Positions 1 to 6,815 of a stretch of 6,815 nucleotides of DNA are shown piece by piece. Every line of letters begins with the position of its first letter. Position 1 is the stretch's first letter. Origin of the DNA: CAYXFZ01 sp964464385. GTDB lineage: Bacteria; Planctomycetota; UBA1135. Both the position numbers and the translations under genes were made by a program. The stretch covers positions 1 through 6,815 of the forward strand of contig CAYXFZ010000101.1 in NCBI GenBank assembly GCA_964464385.1. The letters are read 5' to 3'. Under the pieces are notes generated by a model. The model did not search any database and was not told where the DNA came from. It was given only the letters and a program-made list of their open reading frames with translations.

Positions 1-67
1 AGGAGGGAGACCAAGAGAGAGGAGGCAGAGGAGGGAATGAAGCACCGAACCGACCCAAGAATACCCC
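1..67. other. Purine-rich window edge, no assignable gene
   Basis: The first 36 bases of the plus strand are almost entirely A and G. All three plus frames are open at the left edge. One of them (bases 2-40) ends at a TGA at 38-40 and reads as a short, very arginine-rich stretch. This could be the basic tail of a plus-strand gene converging on the aminotransferase, but so short a low-complexity piece cannot be told from chance. Nothing else can be supported here. Confidence 0.3.
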
Positions 68-255
68 AAAAAAACCACCCCTGGAAACTGGCCAGATTCG
101 GTGGGTCAGTTCCGCCCGAAACACCTTTCCAGGAAGGGTTTTACGCGCTTTTTTGCTCCCACCCCTTGGCCTGGAGATCAAAGACCTCTAAGTGCTTTGT
201 TTTGGAGTGGTTCGGAAACTATTGACCCAGCGAGCTTGGCCAGTTTCCTAGGGGG
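68..255 (-). terminator. Large imperfect palindrome plus T7 run, probable terminator of the minus-strand operon
   Basis: Read on the minus strand, the element begins directly after the aminotransferase stop codon and ends in seven T (bases 74 down to 68). The pairing follows one symmetric register, in which paired coordinates sum to 331. The segments are 76-80 with 251-255 (one mismatch), 83-94 with 237-248 (twelve perfect pairs), 98-100 with 231-233, 102-108 with 223-229 (seven perfect pairs), and 116-124 with 207-215 (one mismatch). The roughly 80 bases at the centre are only weakly complementary. The base of the stem lies within two bases of the T run, as in intrinsic terminators, but the hairpin is far longer than the usual 20-40 bases. 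It may therefore be a structured 3' RNA or a decayed palindromic mobile element serving as a terminator. No folding energy was computed. Confidence 0.5.
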
Positions 256-1578
256 TCAGGAGAGGGCCGTTCGGAGCCGGGGCAACGCCGCCCGAATGTC
301 CTCAGGACTCACAGCGCCGACGCTCACCCGGAACCAGCCGTCCTCCAGGTCCTTAGGGACCCCAAAGGCGGAGAAGGGAATCACCGCAAAAGAAGCCTCC
401 TTGAGAAGGTGGGCGCGGATGTCATCACTGTTCTGGATTTCCACCCCCTCGGAAATCTTGTGTCCCTTGAGATCAAAGCGCACCGACATATAAATCGCAC
501 CTTGAGGCTCAATGAAGTCCACCGGAAGGCCCTCGGCACGCAGAGTCGCGAGGACCTCGGCTAGCACATCCAAGCGGGATTTTGCTCGCTCGACCATTTC
601 CACGTCCCAGGACTCGATCAGCGAGCGGTTGCGGAGGAATTTGGCCGTGGCGGCCTGAACGGGCTTGGGCGCCCAAGCCCCAACGTGGGTCAAAAAGGCG
701 GAGATTTTGCGACCGAAGGCAGGGGGGCCAAACATCCAACCACAGCGGAGTCCCGTGGAGGCCATGCCCTTGCTAATCCCGTCCGTGTGAATGACATAAG
801 GGGCACATTCCGGGACCCATTGCACGGGGGAACTGTGTTCATGCCCAGGGAAGACCAGCGAACGATAAATTTGGTCGTAGAGGAGCCAAAGAGGTTTTTC
901 TCCGGCAGTCTCTCGGCGCTTGTTCTCCTCAACCAAAAATTTTCCGAAGGCTTCCACTTCGTGGTTGGGCATCACACCACCCGATGGGTTTTGGGGCGTG
1001 TTAAGAACGACCATGCGCGCATCTTTGAGATGAGGTTTAAGCAGATCCAAGGTGGGTTGGAAGGCGTCCTCCGGGCGGCATGGAACACCGATCAAGTTCA
1101 CTTGCGAAGTGGATTGGTAGTTGTGGTTGTTCCAGGAAGGGAGCGGGCAGACCACCGTCTCTCCAGGGTCACAGAGCAGGCGGTACGTGGAATAGAGCGT
1201 GGGTCGGCCCCCACTGACAATGACAATGCCATCCAGCGGATACTCCATGGCCTGCGTACGCAGAATGTGTTCCCGTACGGCCTCGCGAACTTCCCAACGA
1301 CCCGACGGAGGCGGGTAATTGGTCCGCCCCTCATCCAGGGCCAGTCGAAGTCCTTCATCCAGGGCCTTCGGAATCGGAAATTCTCGGGGAGAAAAATCTC
1401 CTACGGTCATGTCGGTTACGGCAACGCCCCGACCTTGCATTTCGCGAATTTCTGCGGCGATCTTCAGGATGGAGGAACCCACCATTCCTTTTGCCATATC
1501 CGACCACCCACGAGAAAATTCAGCTTCTCCGCAATCCTTGGGAATGCTGATTTTTAGGGGAGGGGAACCCGTTTTCAC
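256..1578 (-). CDS. Class I/II (fold type I) PLP-dependent aminotransferase
   Basis: This predicted cytosolic enzyme of 440 residues transfers an amino group between an amino acid and a 2-oxo acid through pyridoxal phosphate; the substrate cannot be read from sequence. The family motifs appear in order: a GDFSP segment near 60-64, a TNYPPPSG segment at 86-93, the NTPQNPSG motif at 193-200 (Asn197), YDQIY at 234-238 (Asp235 facing the pyridine nitrogen, Tyr238 near the phosphate oxygen), SKG at 269-271 with Lys270 as the Schiff-base lysine, Arg278 in the TGLRCGW segment, and FRVSVG at 416-421 with Arg417 as the carboxylate-binding arginine. Length and motifs are complete, so the gene looks functional. 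The start is GTG at 1576-1578, nine bases after the stop of the upstream hydrolase gene and without a clear Shine-Dalgarno. An internal ATG at 1495-1497 (residue 28) is the alternative and keeps the whole conserved fold. The tight spacing suggests co-transcription with the hydrolase. The fold is secure, the specificity unknown. Confidence 0.93.
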   Translation of the reverse strand: MKTGSPPLKISIPKDCGEAEFSRGWSDMAKGMVGSSILKIAAEIREMQGRGVAVTDMTVGDFSPREFPIPKALDEGLRLALDEGRTNYPPPSGRWEVREAVREHILRTQAMEYPLDGIVIVSGGRPTLYSTYRLLCDPGETVVCPLPSWNNHNYQSTSQVNLIGVPCRPEDAFQPTLDLLKPHLKDARMVVLNTPQNPSGGVMPNHEVEAFGKFLVEENKRRETAGEKPLWLLYDQIYRSLVFPGHEHSSPVQWVPECAPYVIHTDGISKGMASTGLRCGWMFGPPAFGRKISAFLTHVGAWAPKPVQAATAKFLRNRSLIESWDVEMVERAKSRLDVLAEVLATLRAEGLPVDFIEPQGAIYMSVRFDLKGHKISEGVEIQNSDDIRAHLLKEASFAVIPFSAFGVPKDLEDGWFRVSVGAVSPEDIRAALPRLRTALS

Positions 1579-1587
1579 CTAGGGATT

Positions 1588-4500
1588 CTACTTGCCCCAA
1601 GGAGTGGCGTTGGTCCGGTCAATGCGGGCCTCCCAGCGGTCCCGCAGTTCGGTTTGGTCGGATTCCAACTGAACTTCGGCGCCTCCCAACCACATGCGTC
1701 GCACACGACCAGTGAAATCCAAAACATCCCCTTCAGCCAGAAAGAAATTGGCGGCTTTGCCCACCTCAATCGAACCCGTGAAAGAGTCCACCCCGAGGAC
1801 GCGCGCCGCTCCCAGAGTCAGAGCGTGCCAAGTCGCTGCACGGCCGAGCCCGTCGGCGCCCGCGGTTGCCGCCTGATAGGGGAGGTTGCGAGAAAATTCT
1901 GGGTCGTTGGTGCGCAGGCCGACTTCGCAACCCGCTGCGGCCAAAAGCGATGCGTTGCGGTAGGCAGAGTCATACGGGTCCGAGGGGGCACTCGGCAGAG
2001 CGTGCACCGGCCCGGTCACCACCCGAGCGTGATCGGCGCCCAGGAATCCGGCCACTTTCCAACCGTCTTTTACGCCGGTCCAAATAACATCCAAACCATG
2101 TTCGAGGGCCCAACTTCGAGCCGTCATGATTTGGGCCACTGAGTTGACTTCGATCATGACGGGTTTCTCGCCGCGCAAGTAGGGAAGCAGGGCCTCCAAG
2201 CGGCGATCTCGGGCTAGGAGATCCTGATCTTTGGTCAAGGCTTTGGTTCGTCTCTCCCCATAGGCGAGGGCCTTGGCAAACAAGACGTCCAACTCCTCCA
2301 AACTCTTGGGTCGCTCCGGTTCCTTTTCTCCCTTGCTCGATTTCACCGAGGGAAAGGCGAGGACAAGGGCAAGATCTTGGACCACCACCAGTTCGGGGGT
2401 GATGTCGCCGGAGAGTTGGACCAGCGCCGCCTGCCCACGGATTCGCCCGTCCGTGGGGCGCACCAAGACATGGCCCACTCCGTTCAGTCTCGTCACCGCG
2501 ATATGGCGGCTATCCCCATGGATTGCCGTAGCCACGGAGAGGTCAGGATGATCCTGTCCGGTCTCGCGGTCGTCGCGGGCGGATCGGATTGCACCAATGT
2601 CATAAAGGCCGGTAGAATCGCCTGCATTCAAGAAAGTGGGGTACAAGTGCAGGCCACCGGCATCCACGGAAACAGTATGGGCAGGAATGGGCCGCCGCGG
2701 AGCCTCATGTCCAAGCCACTGAATGCGACCATCCACAACCAAGATGGATCCCGAAAATGGATCTGCCGAGATCGGGTGAATGACGGCGTTGTGGATCCAG
2801 TAGGCCAGGCCCTGCCCGGCACGAGTCCAAGCATTCCAGGCCTCGTCAGAGTTGGGGTCATTCGCTGCCGTTTCGGAACCCTCGGCAAGTTGTTCGGCAA
2901 ATTCCCGTAAATCCTCTGCGTAACGATCCCACAAAGAATCTCGGGCCACATCTCGCTCGAAGAGAGTGCGTCCCCGCGCCAAGGTCAGAACGCAACGGGA
3001 CCAAGTGGAGAGGGGCGGACCGTCAAAGGCAGTGATGGTGCCATGCTTGCCCACCTCCAAACTTCCTAGCTGATCTTCCACGCGCAATTGTTTGGCGGCA
3101 TTCAGGGTGCACAACTTCAGGCATTCTTCCACTGAGAGCCCCCCGTAGCGCAGAGATTTTCCGGCCTCCGTGTTGAGGCGACGAATCATTTCGGAAGAAT
3201 CCGAATTGATCGTGGTGGTCACACCCGCCTTGGTCATCAGGGCAACGTTCCAAGGGATGGCATCCCAAACTTCGAACTTGTAGGCCCACCAGTCGGAAAA
3301 TGTGGAGGCCATGGCACCGAAGGCCGCCAATTCTGAGGCCACTTTGTAGCCTTCGAGCACATGCTGGAAAGTAGGGCGACGAATCCCGAACTCTTTGCAG
3401 ATGTTCAGCATCATTAGAATTTCATCGGCACGATAGGAATGGCATTGCACGTGGATTTTGCCGTCCAAGATGTCGCTCAGCACGTCCAGGCGCACATCGC
3501 GGCGGAAGGACGGCAGTCGGCCAGCGGCATGTTCGGCGCGACGACGGGAATAATCTTGGGCGGCAGTGAAGGCACGCCGAAACACGGCTTGCACACCCAT
3601 TCGTGTGGTGGGAAAGCGCTTACCACTGGATCTCGACCAATTGGATTGGCGAACATTTTCACCCAATGCGAATTTGATTCCCTGCGGGGCACCTGGGAGC
3701 AAGAGATCGGCAATCCGAGGGCGACGATGATCCAATTCCCAAACAGCGGCCTGGCCGCCGATGGGATTGGCGGAGCCGTGCAAAGATTGGTTGACGGCCG
3801 CACCACCGGCGGCAGCTCGAAAAATGGAGAGGCTCTCGACCTGGATCATGTCGGCGATTCGGCACTCTCCGGTGATGGCCATGGATCCTTCATTCACACT
3901 GGCCAAGGCCAGGTGGGAATGAGGATCAATGATCCCAGGAATAATGTGCCACCCTGTGGCATCCAAGGTAGGCACCGATTGCAAGGTAGAAATTTCGCCA
4001 CCCACAGCCCGAATGAGGCCGTCTTCAATGAGCAAATCTCCGAGAAATGGGGTGCTGCCGTCCACGGGATACAAGGTGCCGCCTTGCAGGAGGACGGTCC
4101 CTTCCAGGGGGTGGGCCGGAAGGCGGGTTGCCTTGGTATCCACGGGCCATGCAGGGTGACCTAGGTCGGACTTGGCATCCTCTTTGGTAGGCGCATCGGT
4201 CCGCTTGTTTTCCGTTGTTTGGGCGACAGGGGAAGCAGCACTGGCTGAACGCTCCACTTCCAATTCCATTTCGCCAAATGGAGTTTCCAGGGTGCCTTCT
4301 CCTTGATCCCCGTACAACTTCAGATGGGCTGTCATTTCCACGGGCATGTCCGGAGGAGAAAAAGTGAAACTTACTTTGCTTCCCGAAAATTTCACGTCCT
4401 GGGCCGGTTCCCGGTCGTCCTTATCTTCGGGATCGAACAACAACACTTCTTGACTGTCAGGGAGCAGTTCGGCGCCGAATTCTTGGGGTCCCATGGGGGT

Positions 4501-5871
4501 TTCCATGCTAATGAGCCACTCGCCGGCCAGACCGAGATCAGACTCCGATTCCTCGGTTTTCTCCTTATCCTTTTTTGCTTCGTCTAGAAGGGGGAATTCC
4601 CAACCCCGACCATCGGCGAAAACCCAGGCAAAGTCAGGTTCGACCACATCAAGCGGGCCACGGGAAACCAACACATCGGCGCGACCCAGAGGCCAGGAAA
4701 AATCCTGACCGGCAGTTCGAAAGGCTGCCGGTGCCCAGGCTTGAAAAAGATTTGCGGCAGAAAGACCCGCTTCCCGCAACTGTTTCAAGTCTTTTTGGAA
4801 GGACTTCAGGGAACCCGAGGGTGCCAAAGCACAGGGGACGCGGGTCTCCAGAAGGCGTTGGAACTGGGCAACCTTTTCCTCGTGGAGCCGCCGGTTTTCC
4901 TCCCGCAGAGCATCCGGCTGGCGCCACCATGGCCGCGACTCTTCCGCTTCCATGTCGAGTTCCTTGTCGGTCTTGGGAGGAGTGGGAAGATCCAAAACAA
5001 AGAGGACGGAGGCCTGGATCTGGCGTAGGCGGACGGCATGTTTCCAGGCGTCTTCTCCACCCACGAGACGAATCCCGACGCCGGGAGCAAAATCCCGAAA
5101 AAGATCCATGGCATTTTCAATCTCGCGGGAATTCCTGGCCAGGACCCAGGCAAATTCACCTGACTTGGGCAAAGAGTCCAAATCGGGGTCGGCATATCGG
5201 GGCCAATCGGCGGATCGATCCCGATCCAAAAAAGCTTGGCGCAACACGGCCAAGGAGGCCATTGGGGTGCCGGGATAGTGATCAGCCCCACCGCGAAAGG
5301 CCACCACCGAATCCCCCTGCCGATGGCGTAGTGCTTCGCCAAGGGGCCGATCATTGAGTGCGACGACCCCCGCATGGCCCCGAAGGAGGCCGGCATCCGG
5401 AAAAATTTGCGCCGTGGTGAAACCCGCCTCGCGCCATTCCTGGGCCTTGGCCGTATCCCACTCCACGCGGTCCGTTGCATTTTGCCAACCCCGCATGAGT
5501 TCCCGATCACCAGACTCCATCTGGGGCATGGGGCCGGAGCGGGAATCAGGAATAGGATTGGCGTACGGACTCTCCGAAGAACCCGCAAAGGAAGTGCGGT
5601 AGTTGGCATGCAACAAACCCGGGTACAAAATCCATTCCTCCTCGTTGTCGGGGGCGAGAAGAATTGCCCCCAGGGGCGGGAGGATTTCCTGGTCGGGGCC
5701 ACCCACGGCAATGAGGAAACCGTCGCGCAGAAGCACTTGATGGGGGCCAGTCGGTGGGCCGGCTTCTTGCCAAATCTGTACATCCTGAAGGAAAAAGATT
5801 CCGTCCACGGGGTCTTTCCCGCCAGTTTGCAAAAGGTTCAGGCAAAGGATGGGGAGCAGGAGGGCCAACAT
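1588..5871 (-). CDS. Exported giant amidohydrolase with three tandem amidohydrolase-like modules
   Basis: The product has 1427 residues from ATG 5869-5871. The N-terminus is a hydrophobic stretch (MLALLLPILCLNLL) ending near QTGGKD, which looks like a Sec signal peptide without a basic n-region, so extracytoplasmic action is likely. Module 1 (about 24-412) is degenerate: the usual PGxIDxHxH strand reads YPGLLHANY. Residues 447-540 form a small beta-rich, lipocalin-like domain (GEWLISMETPMG and so on) between charged linkers. Module 2 (about 590-974) is the catalytic candidate: IDPHSH (His651, His653), GSANPIGGQ, FPTTRMGVQA, HVQCHSYRADE (His807, His811), FQHVLEGYK (His837), NSDSSE (Asp891) and GSLEVGK. 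Module 3 (about 1022-1407) has AGDSTGLYDIG where HxH should be, but keeps the family C-terminal hallmark GSIEVGK. Such enzymes are metal-dependent hydrolases of cyclic or linear amides; the substrate is unknown. A GTG at 5955 would add 28 residues but would overlap the divergent gene. Three modules exceed the usual single (about 450 residues) or double (about 1000) forms. Confidence 0.9.
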   Translation of the reverse strand: MLALLLPILCLNLLQTGGKDPVDGIFFLQDVQIWQEAGPPTGPHQVLLRDGFLIAVGGPDQEILPPLGAILLAPDNEEEWILYPGLLHANYRTSFAGSSESPYANPIPDSRSGPMPQMESGDRELMRGWQNATDRVEWDTAKAQEWREAGFTTAQIFPDAGLLRGHAGVVALNDRPLGEALRHRQGDSVVAFRGGADHYPGTPMASLAVLRQAFLDRDRSADWPRYADPDLDSLPKSGEFAWVLARNSREIENAMDLFRDFAPGVGIRLVGGEDAWKHAVRLRQIQASVLFVLDLPTPPKTDKELDMEAEESRPWWRQPDALREENRRLHEEKVAQFQRLLETRVPCALAPSGSLKSFQKDLKQLREAGLSAANLFQAWAPAAFRTAGQDFSWPLGRADVLVSRGPLDVVEPDFAWVFADGRGWEFPLLDEAKKDKEKTEESESDLGLAGEWLISMETPMGPQEFGAELLPDSQEVLLFDPEDKDDREPAQDVKFSGSKVSFTFSPPDMPVEMTAHLKLYGDQGEGTLETPFGEMELEVERSASAASPVAQTTENKRTDAPTKEDAKSDLGHPAWPVDTKATRLPAHPLEGTVLLQGGTLYPVDGSTPFLGDLLIEDGLIRAVGGEISTLQSVPTLDATGWHIIPGIIDPHSHLALASVNEGSMAITGECRIADMIQVESLSIFRAAAGGAAVNQSLHGSANPIGGQAAVWELDHRRPRIADLLLPGAPQGIKFALGENVRQSNWSRSSGKRFPTTRMGVQAVFRRAFTAAQDYSRRRAEHAAGRLPSFRRDVRLDVLSDILDGKIHVQCHSYRADEILMMLNICKEFGIRRPTFQHVLEGYKVASELAAFGAMASTFSDWWAYKFEVWDAIPWNVALMTKAGVTTTINSDSSEMIRRLNTEAGKSLRYGGLSVEECLKLCTLNAAKQLRVEDQLGSLEVGKHGTITAFDGPPLSTWSRCVLTLARGRTLFERDVARDSLWDRYAEDLREFAEQLAEGSETAANDPNSDEAWNAWTRAGQGLAYWIHNAVIHPISADPFSGSILVVDGRIQWLGHEAPRRPIPAHTVSVDAGGLHLYPTFLNAGDSTGLYDIGAIRSARDDRETGQDHPDLSVATAIHGDSRHIAVTRLNGVGHVLVRPTDGRIRGQAALVQLSGDITPELVVVQDLALVLAFPSVKSSKGEKEPERPKSLEELDVLFAKALAYGERRTKALTKDQDLLARDRRLEALLPYLRGEKPVMIEVNSVAQIMTARSWALEHGLDVIWTGVKDGWKVAGFLGADHARVVTGPVHALPSAPSDPYDSAYRNASLLAAAGCEVGLRTNDPEFSRNLPYQAATAGADGLGRAATWHALTLGAARVLGVDSFTGSIEVGKAANFFLAEGDVLDFTGRVRRMWLGGAEVQLESDQTELRDRWEARIDRTNATPWGK
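5858..5864 (+). promoter_or_regulatory. Candidate Shine-Dalgarno AGGAGGG for the divergent membrane protein gene
   Basis: AGGAGGG lies five bases before the ATG at 5870-5872, an ideal arrangement, and decides the start proposed for the plus-strand gene. It falls inside the signal-peptide codons of the opposite hydrolase gene, where leucine codons (CTC, CTG) would produce the same string by chance, so it is suggestive rather than conclusive. Confidence 0.45.
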
Positions 5872-6815
5872 GGGGGAGATCGTATCCTGCCCCGGAATGA
5901 GCACACCCCTGTTCATCCTGAATCTGGTGCTGACCGTGATTTCCCTGGTCGCCACCTTGGTCGCGGGGCGCTCTGCTCGGCGTCGTCTCCACTATTGCCT
6001 CGCCGGGACGACCATCGCGCTTTTGGCTACGGCCATTTACCAAGCCGAATTGTTTGGCCGAGATTTCCATTTTGATCCGCTTCGGCTCCGGATCCATCTG
6101 ACTTGCGCCGGTCTCTGCTTGGCCTCTTTGCCCGGTGTCCTTTGGACCGGGCTGTCTCTGGCGCGGGGCCGGGAGAGTCGCCGGCCTTGGCACAAAAGAT
6201 GCGTAGCCACCTTTGTTCTCTTGACCTTGGCCGCAATTTGCACCGCGCTTTGGATGTTCTTGAGTGCCGTGCCGCGGCACCTTGAACAAGAGGCCTCCGC
6301 TTCGACGGAAACCTTGCTGCTGGGTCGTCCGGACTTACCGCCCTGGGCGGAGGAAAATTTGCGTCACCGGGATCCTGCCACCGATGCTTGGCAAACCGAG
6401 GTGCTGCAAGGATTGGCCAATCAGGCCCTGCAGGACATTTTAGGGAATTGGCGCGAGCAGAAAACGATCCCACCTGAAACTTGGTCCCCTGAATTCCGAG
6501 GCTCTTCCTTGTTGCGCCCTTCGGCATTGGAGACCGTCCGTGAGATTTCTGGCATGACCGTGCGCGTGGCCAATCCCACCTCCTCATTGGAAGTGAGTTC
6601 TCCCCTAGGCCTGACTCGTTCCTGGCGAGATTGGGCCAAGGCCCTGGGTTCGGCGGGTGAGGTGCATGCCAAAGTCAAGACGATCGAAGTGGAACTCCTT
6701 GCGGGAGACTATTTTTCCACCCGCGCCCTCGTGTTTTTGTCGCGGCTAGGGGAATCCCCTGCACAGGCCAATGCTGAGTGGAAGTTGATTTGGGAATCCG
6801 AGAAGAGGGGGTCCG
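5870..6815 (+). CDS. Four-helix DUF420/YozB-like membrane protein with extracytoplasmic tail (partial, runs off the window)
   Basis: This frame stays open from ATG 5870 to the window end, giving 315 residues with no stop, so the gene continues to the right. Four hydrophobic helices lie at about 13-33, 41-59, 76-99 and 111-133. Histidines sit at helix ends: His41 opening helix 2, His67 in the loop, His76 opening helix 3, and His108 in WHKR just before helix 4. This order recalls the DUF420/YozB family of small four-helix proteins, but I judge it by pattern only. From about 134 the protein becomes soluble and mostly charged, and it should lie outside the membrane. Residues about 205-310, with a WSPEFRG segment, a GEVHAKVKTIEVEL strand and a final NAEWKLIWES, resemble my recollection of regions preceding FG-GAP or ASPIC/UnbV repeats in planctomycete proteins; that is weak. 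An in-frame ATG at 5897 is the alternative start; it lacks a good Shine-Dalgarno but puts the first helix close to the N-terminus, as in the family. The gene diverges from the amidohydrolase; function unknown. Confidence 0.75.
   Translation, partial: MGEIVSCPGMSTPLFILNLVLTVISLVATLVAGRSARRRLHYCLAGTTIALLATAIYQAELFGRDFHFDPLRLRIHLTCAGLCLASLPGVLWTGLSLARGRESRRPWHKRCVATFVLLTLAAICTALWMFLSAVPRHLEQEASASTETLLLGRPDLPPWAEENLRHRDPATDAWQTEVLQGLANQALQDILGNWREQKTIPPETWSPEFRGSSLLRPSALETVREISGMTVRVANPTSSLEVSSPLGLTRSWRDWAKALGSAGEVHAKVKTIEVELLAGDYFSTRALVFLSRLGESPAQANAEWKLIWESEKRGS

Noticed and set aside
131..160. Small hairpin with T runs inside the palindrome as a separate plus-strand terminator
   Set aside because: No plus-strand gene can be shown upstream, and the stem is short with a G-T pair.
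37..225. Plus-strand ORF of 62 residues at the left edge
   Set aside because: It lies inside the palindrome 68-255, has no recognisable motif, and its frame is open only because the region is stop-poor; the AGGAGGG-like purine run before it is part of a longer A/G tract.
685..1557. Long plus-strand ORF antisense to the aminotransferase (290 residues)
   Set aside because: It mirrors a gene with complete catalytic motifs and its own translation shows no domain-like pattern.
3439..5357. Several plus-strand ORFs of 240-260 residues antisense to the amidohydrolase
   Set aside because: They overlap the conserved hydrolase frame, and their products are low-complexity and rich in Arg, Pro and Gly, as expected for shadows of G+C-rich codons.
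5879..5884. TACGAT on the minus strand as a -10 box for the hydrolase
   Set aside because: It is too close to the start codon and has no matching -35 element at the right distance.
5872..5955. Longer hydrolase start at GTG 5953-5955, and ATG at 5914-5916
   Set aside because: Both would place extra residues before the signal-peptide-like segment and overlap the first codons of the plus-strand gene, and neither has a convincing ribosome binding site. They remain possible.
5546..6289. Minus-strand ORF of 247 residues across the divergent junction
   Set aside because: It overlaps both divergent genes; the plus-strand reading has clear transmembrane helices and the minus-strand reading is Pro/Arg/Gly-rich without motifs.
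1..6815. CRISPR arrays, tRNA or rRNA genes, insertion sequences, phage or defence genes
   Set aside because: No regularly spaced repeats, no cloverleaf or rRNA-like segments, and no transposase or integrase motifs were seen on either strand.

Overview
The window holds three protein genes of a Gram-negative-type bacterium with moderately high G+C. No gene is a species marker. The giant exported amidohydrolase and the membrane protein with an extracytoplasmic tail recall Planctomycetota and similar environmental phyla. That placement is inference from remembered protein families, not a database result.

Layout from left to right. Bases 1-67 are a purine-rich edge with no gene I can prove. Bases 68-255 form a long imperfect palindrome followed, on the minus strand, by a run of seven T; it starts right at the stop codon of the next gene and is the likely transcription end of the minus-strand unit. 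Bases 256-1578 (minus) encode a complete class I/II PLP-dependent aminotransferase. Nine bases upstream of it ends a very large minus-strand gene, 1588-5871, encoding a predicted exported protein of 1427 residues with three amidohydrolase-like modules in a row; only the middle one keeps the full set of metal-ligand motifs. To the right, on the plus strand, a membrane protein starts at or near 5870 and runs off the window end. It has four transmembrane helices resembling DUF420/YozB and an extracytoplasmic tail.

The two minus-strand genes are almost certainly co-transcribed, and the order is amidohydrolase, aminotransferase, terminator. Their products should act in different compartments: the hydrolase has a signal-peptide-like N-terminus and the aminotransferase is cytosolic. 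A pathway in which the hydrolase releases an amino compound that the aminotransferase then uses is possible but unproven. The plus-strand gene diverges from this pair with essentially no spacer. The best-supported start codons of the two divergent genes even share one CATG palindrome, so promoters and ribosome binding sites must lie inside the opposite gene.

I saw no tRNA, rRNA, CRISPR array, insertion sequence or phage gene. The points most worth attention are the three-module amidohydrolase architecture, the shared-start divergent junction, the oversized terminator-like palindrome and the fusion of a DUF420-like membrane domain to a long extracytoplasmic tail.
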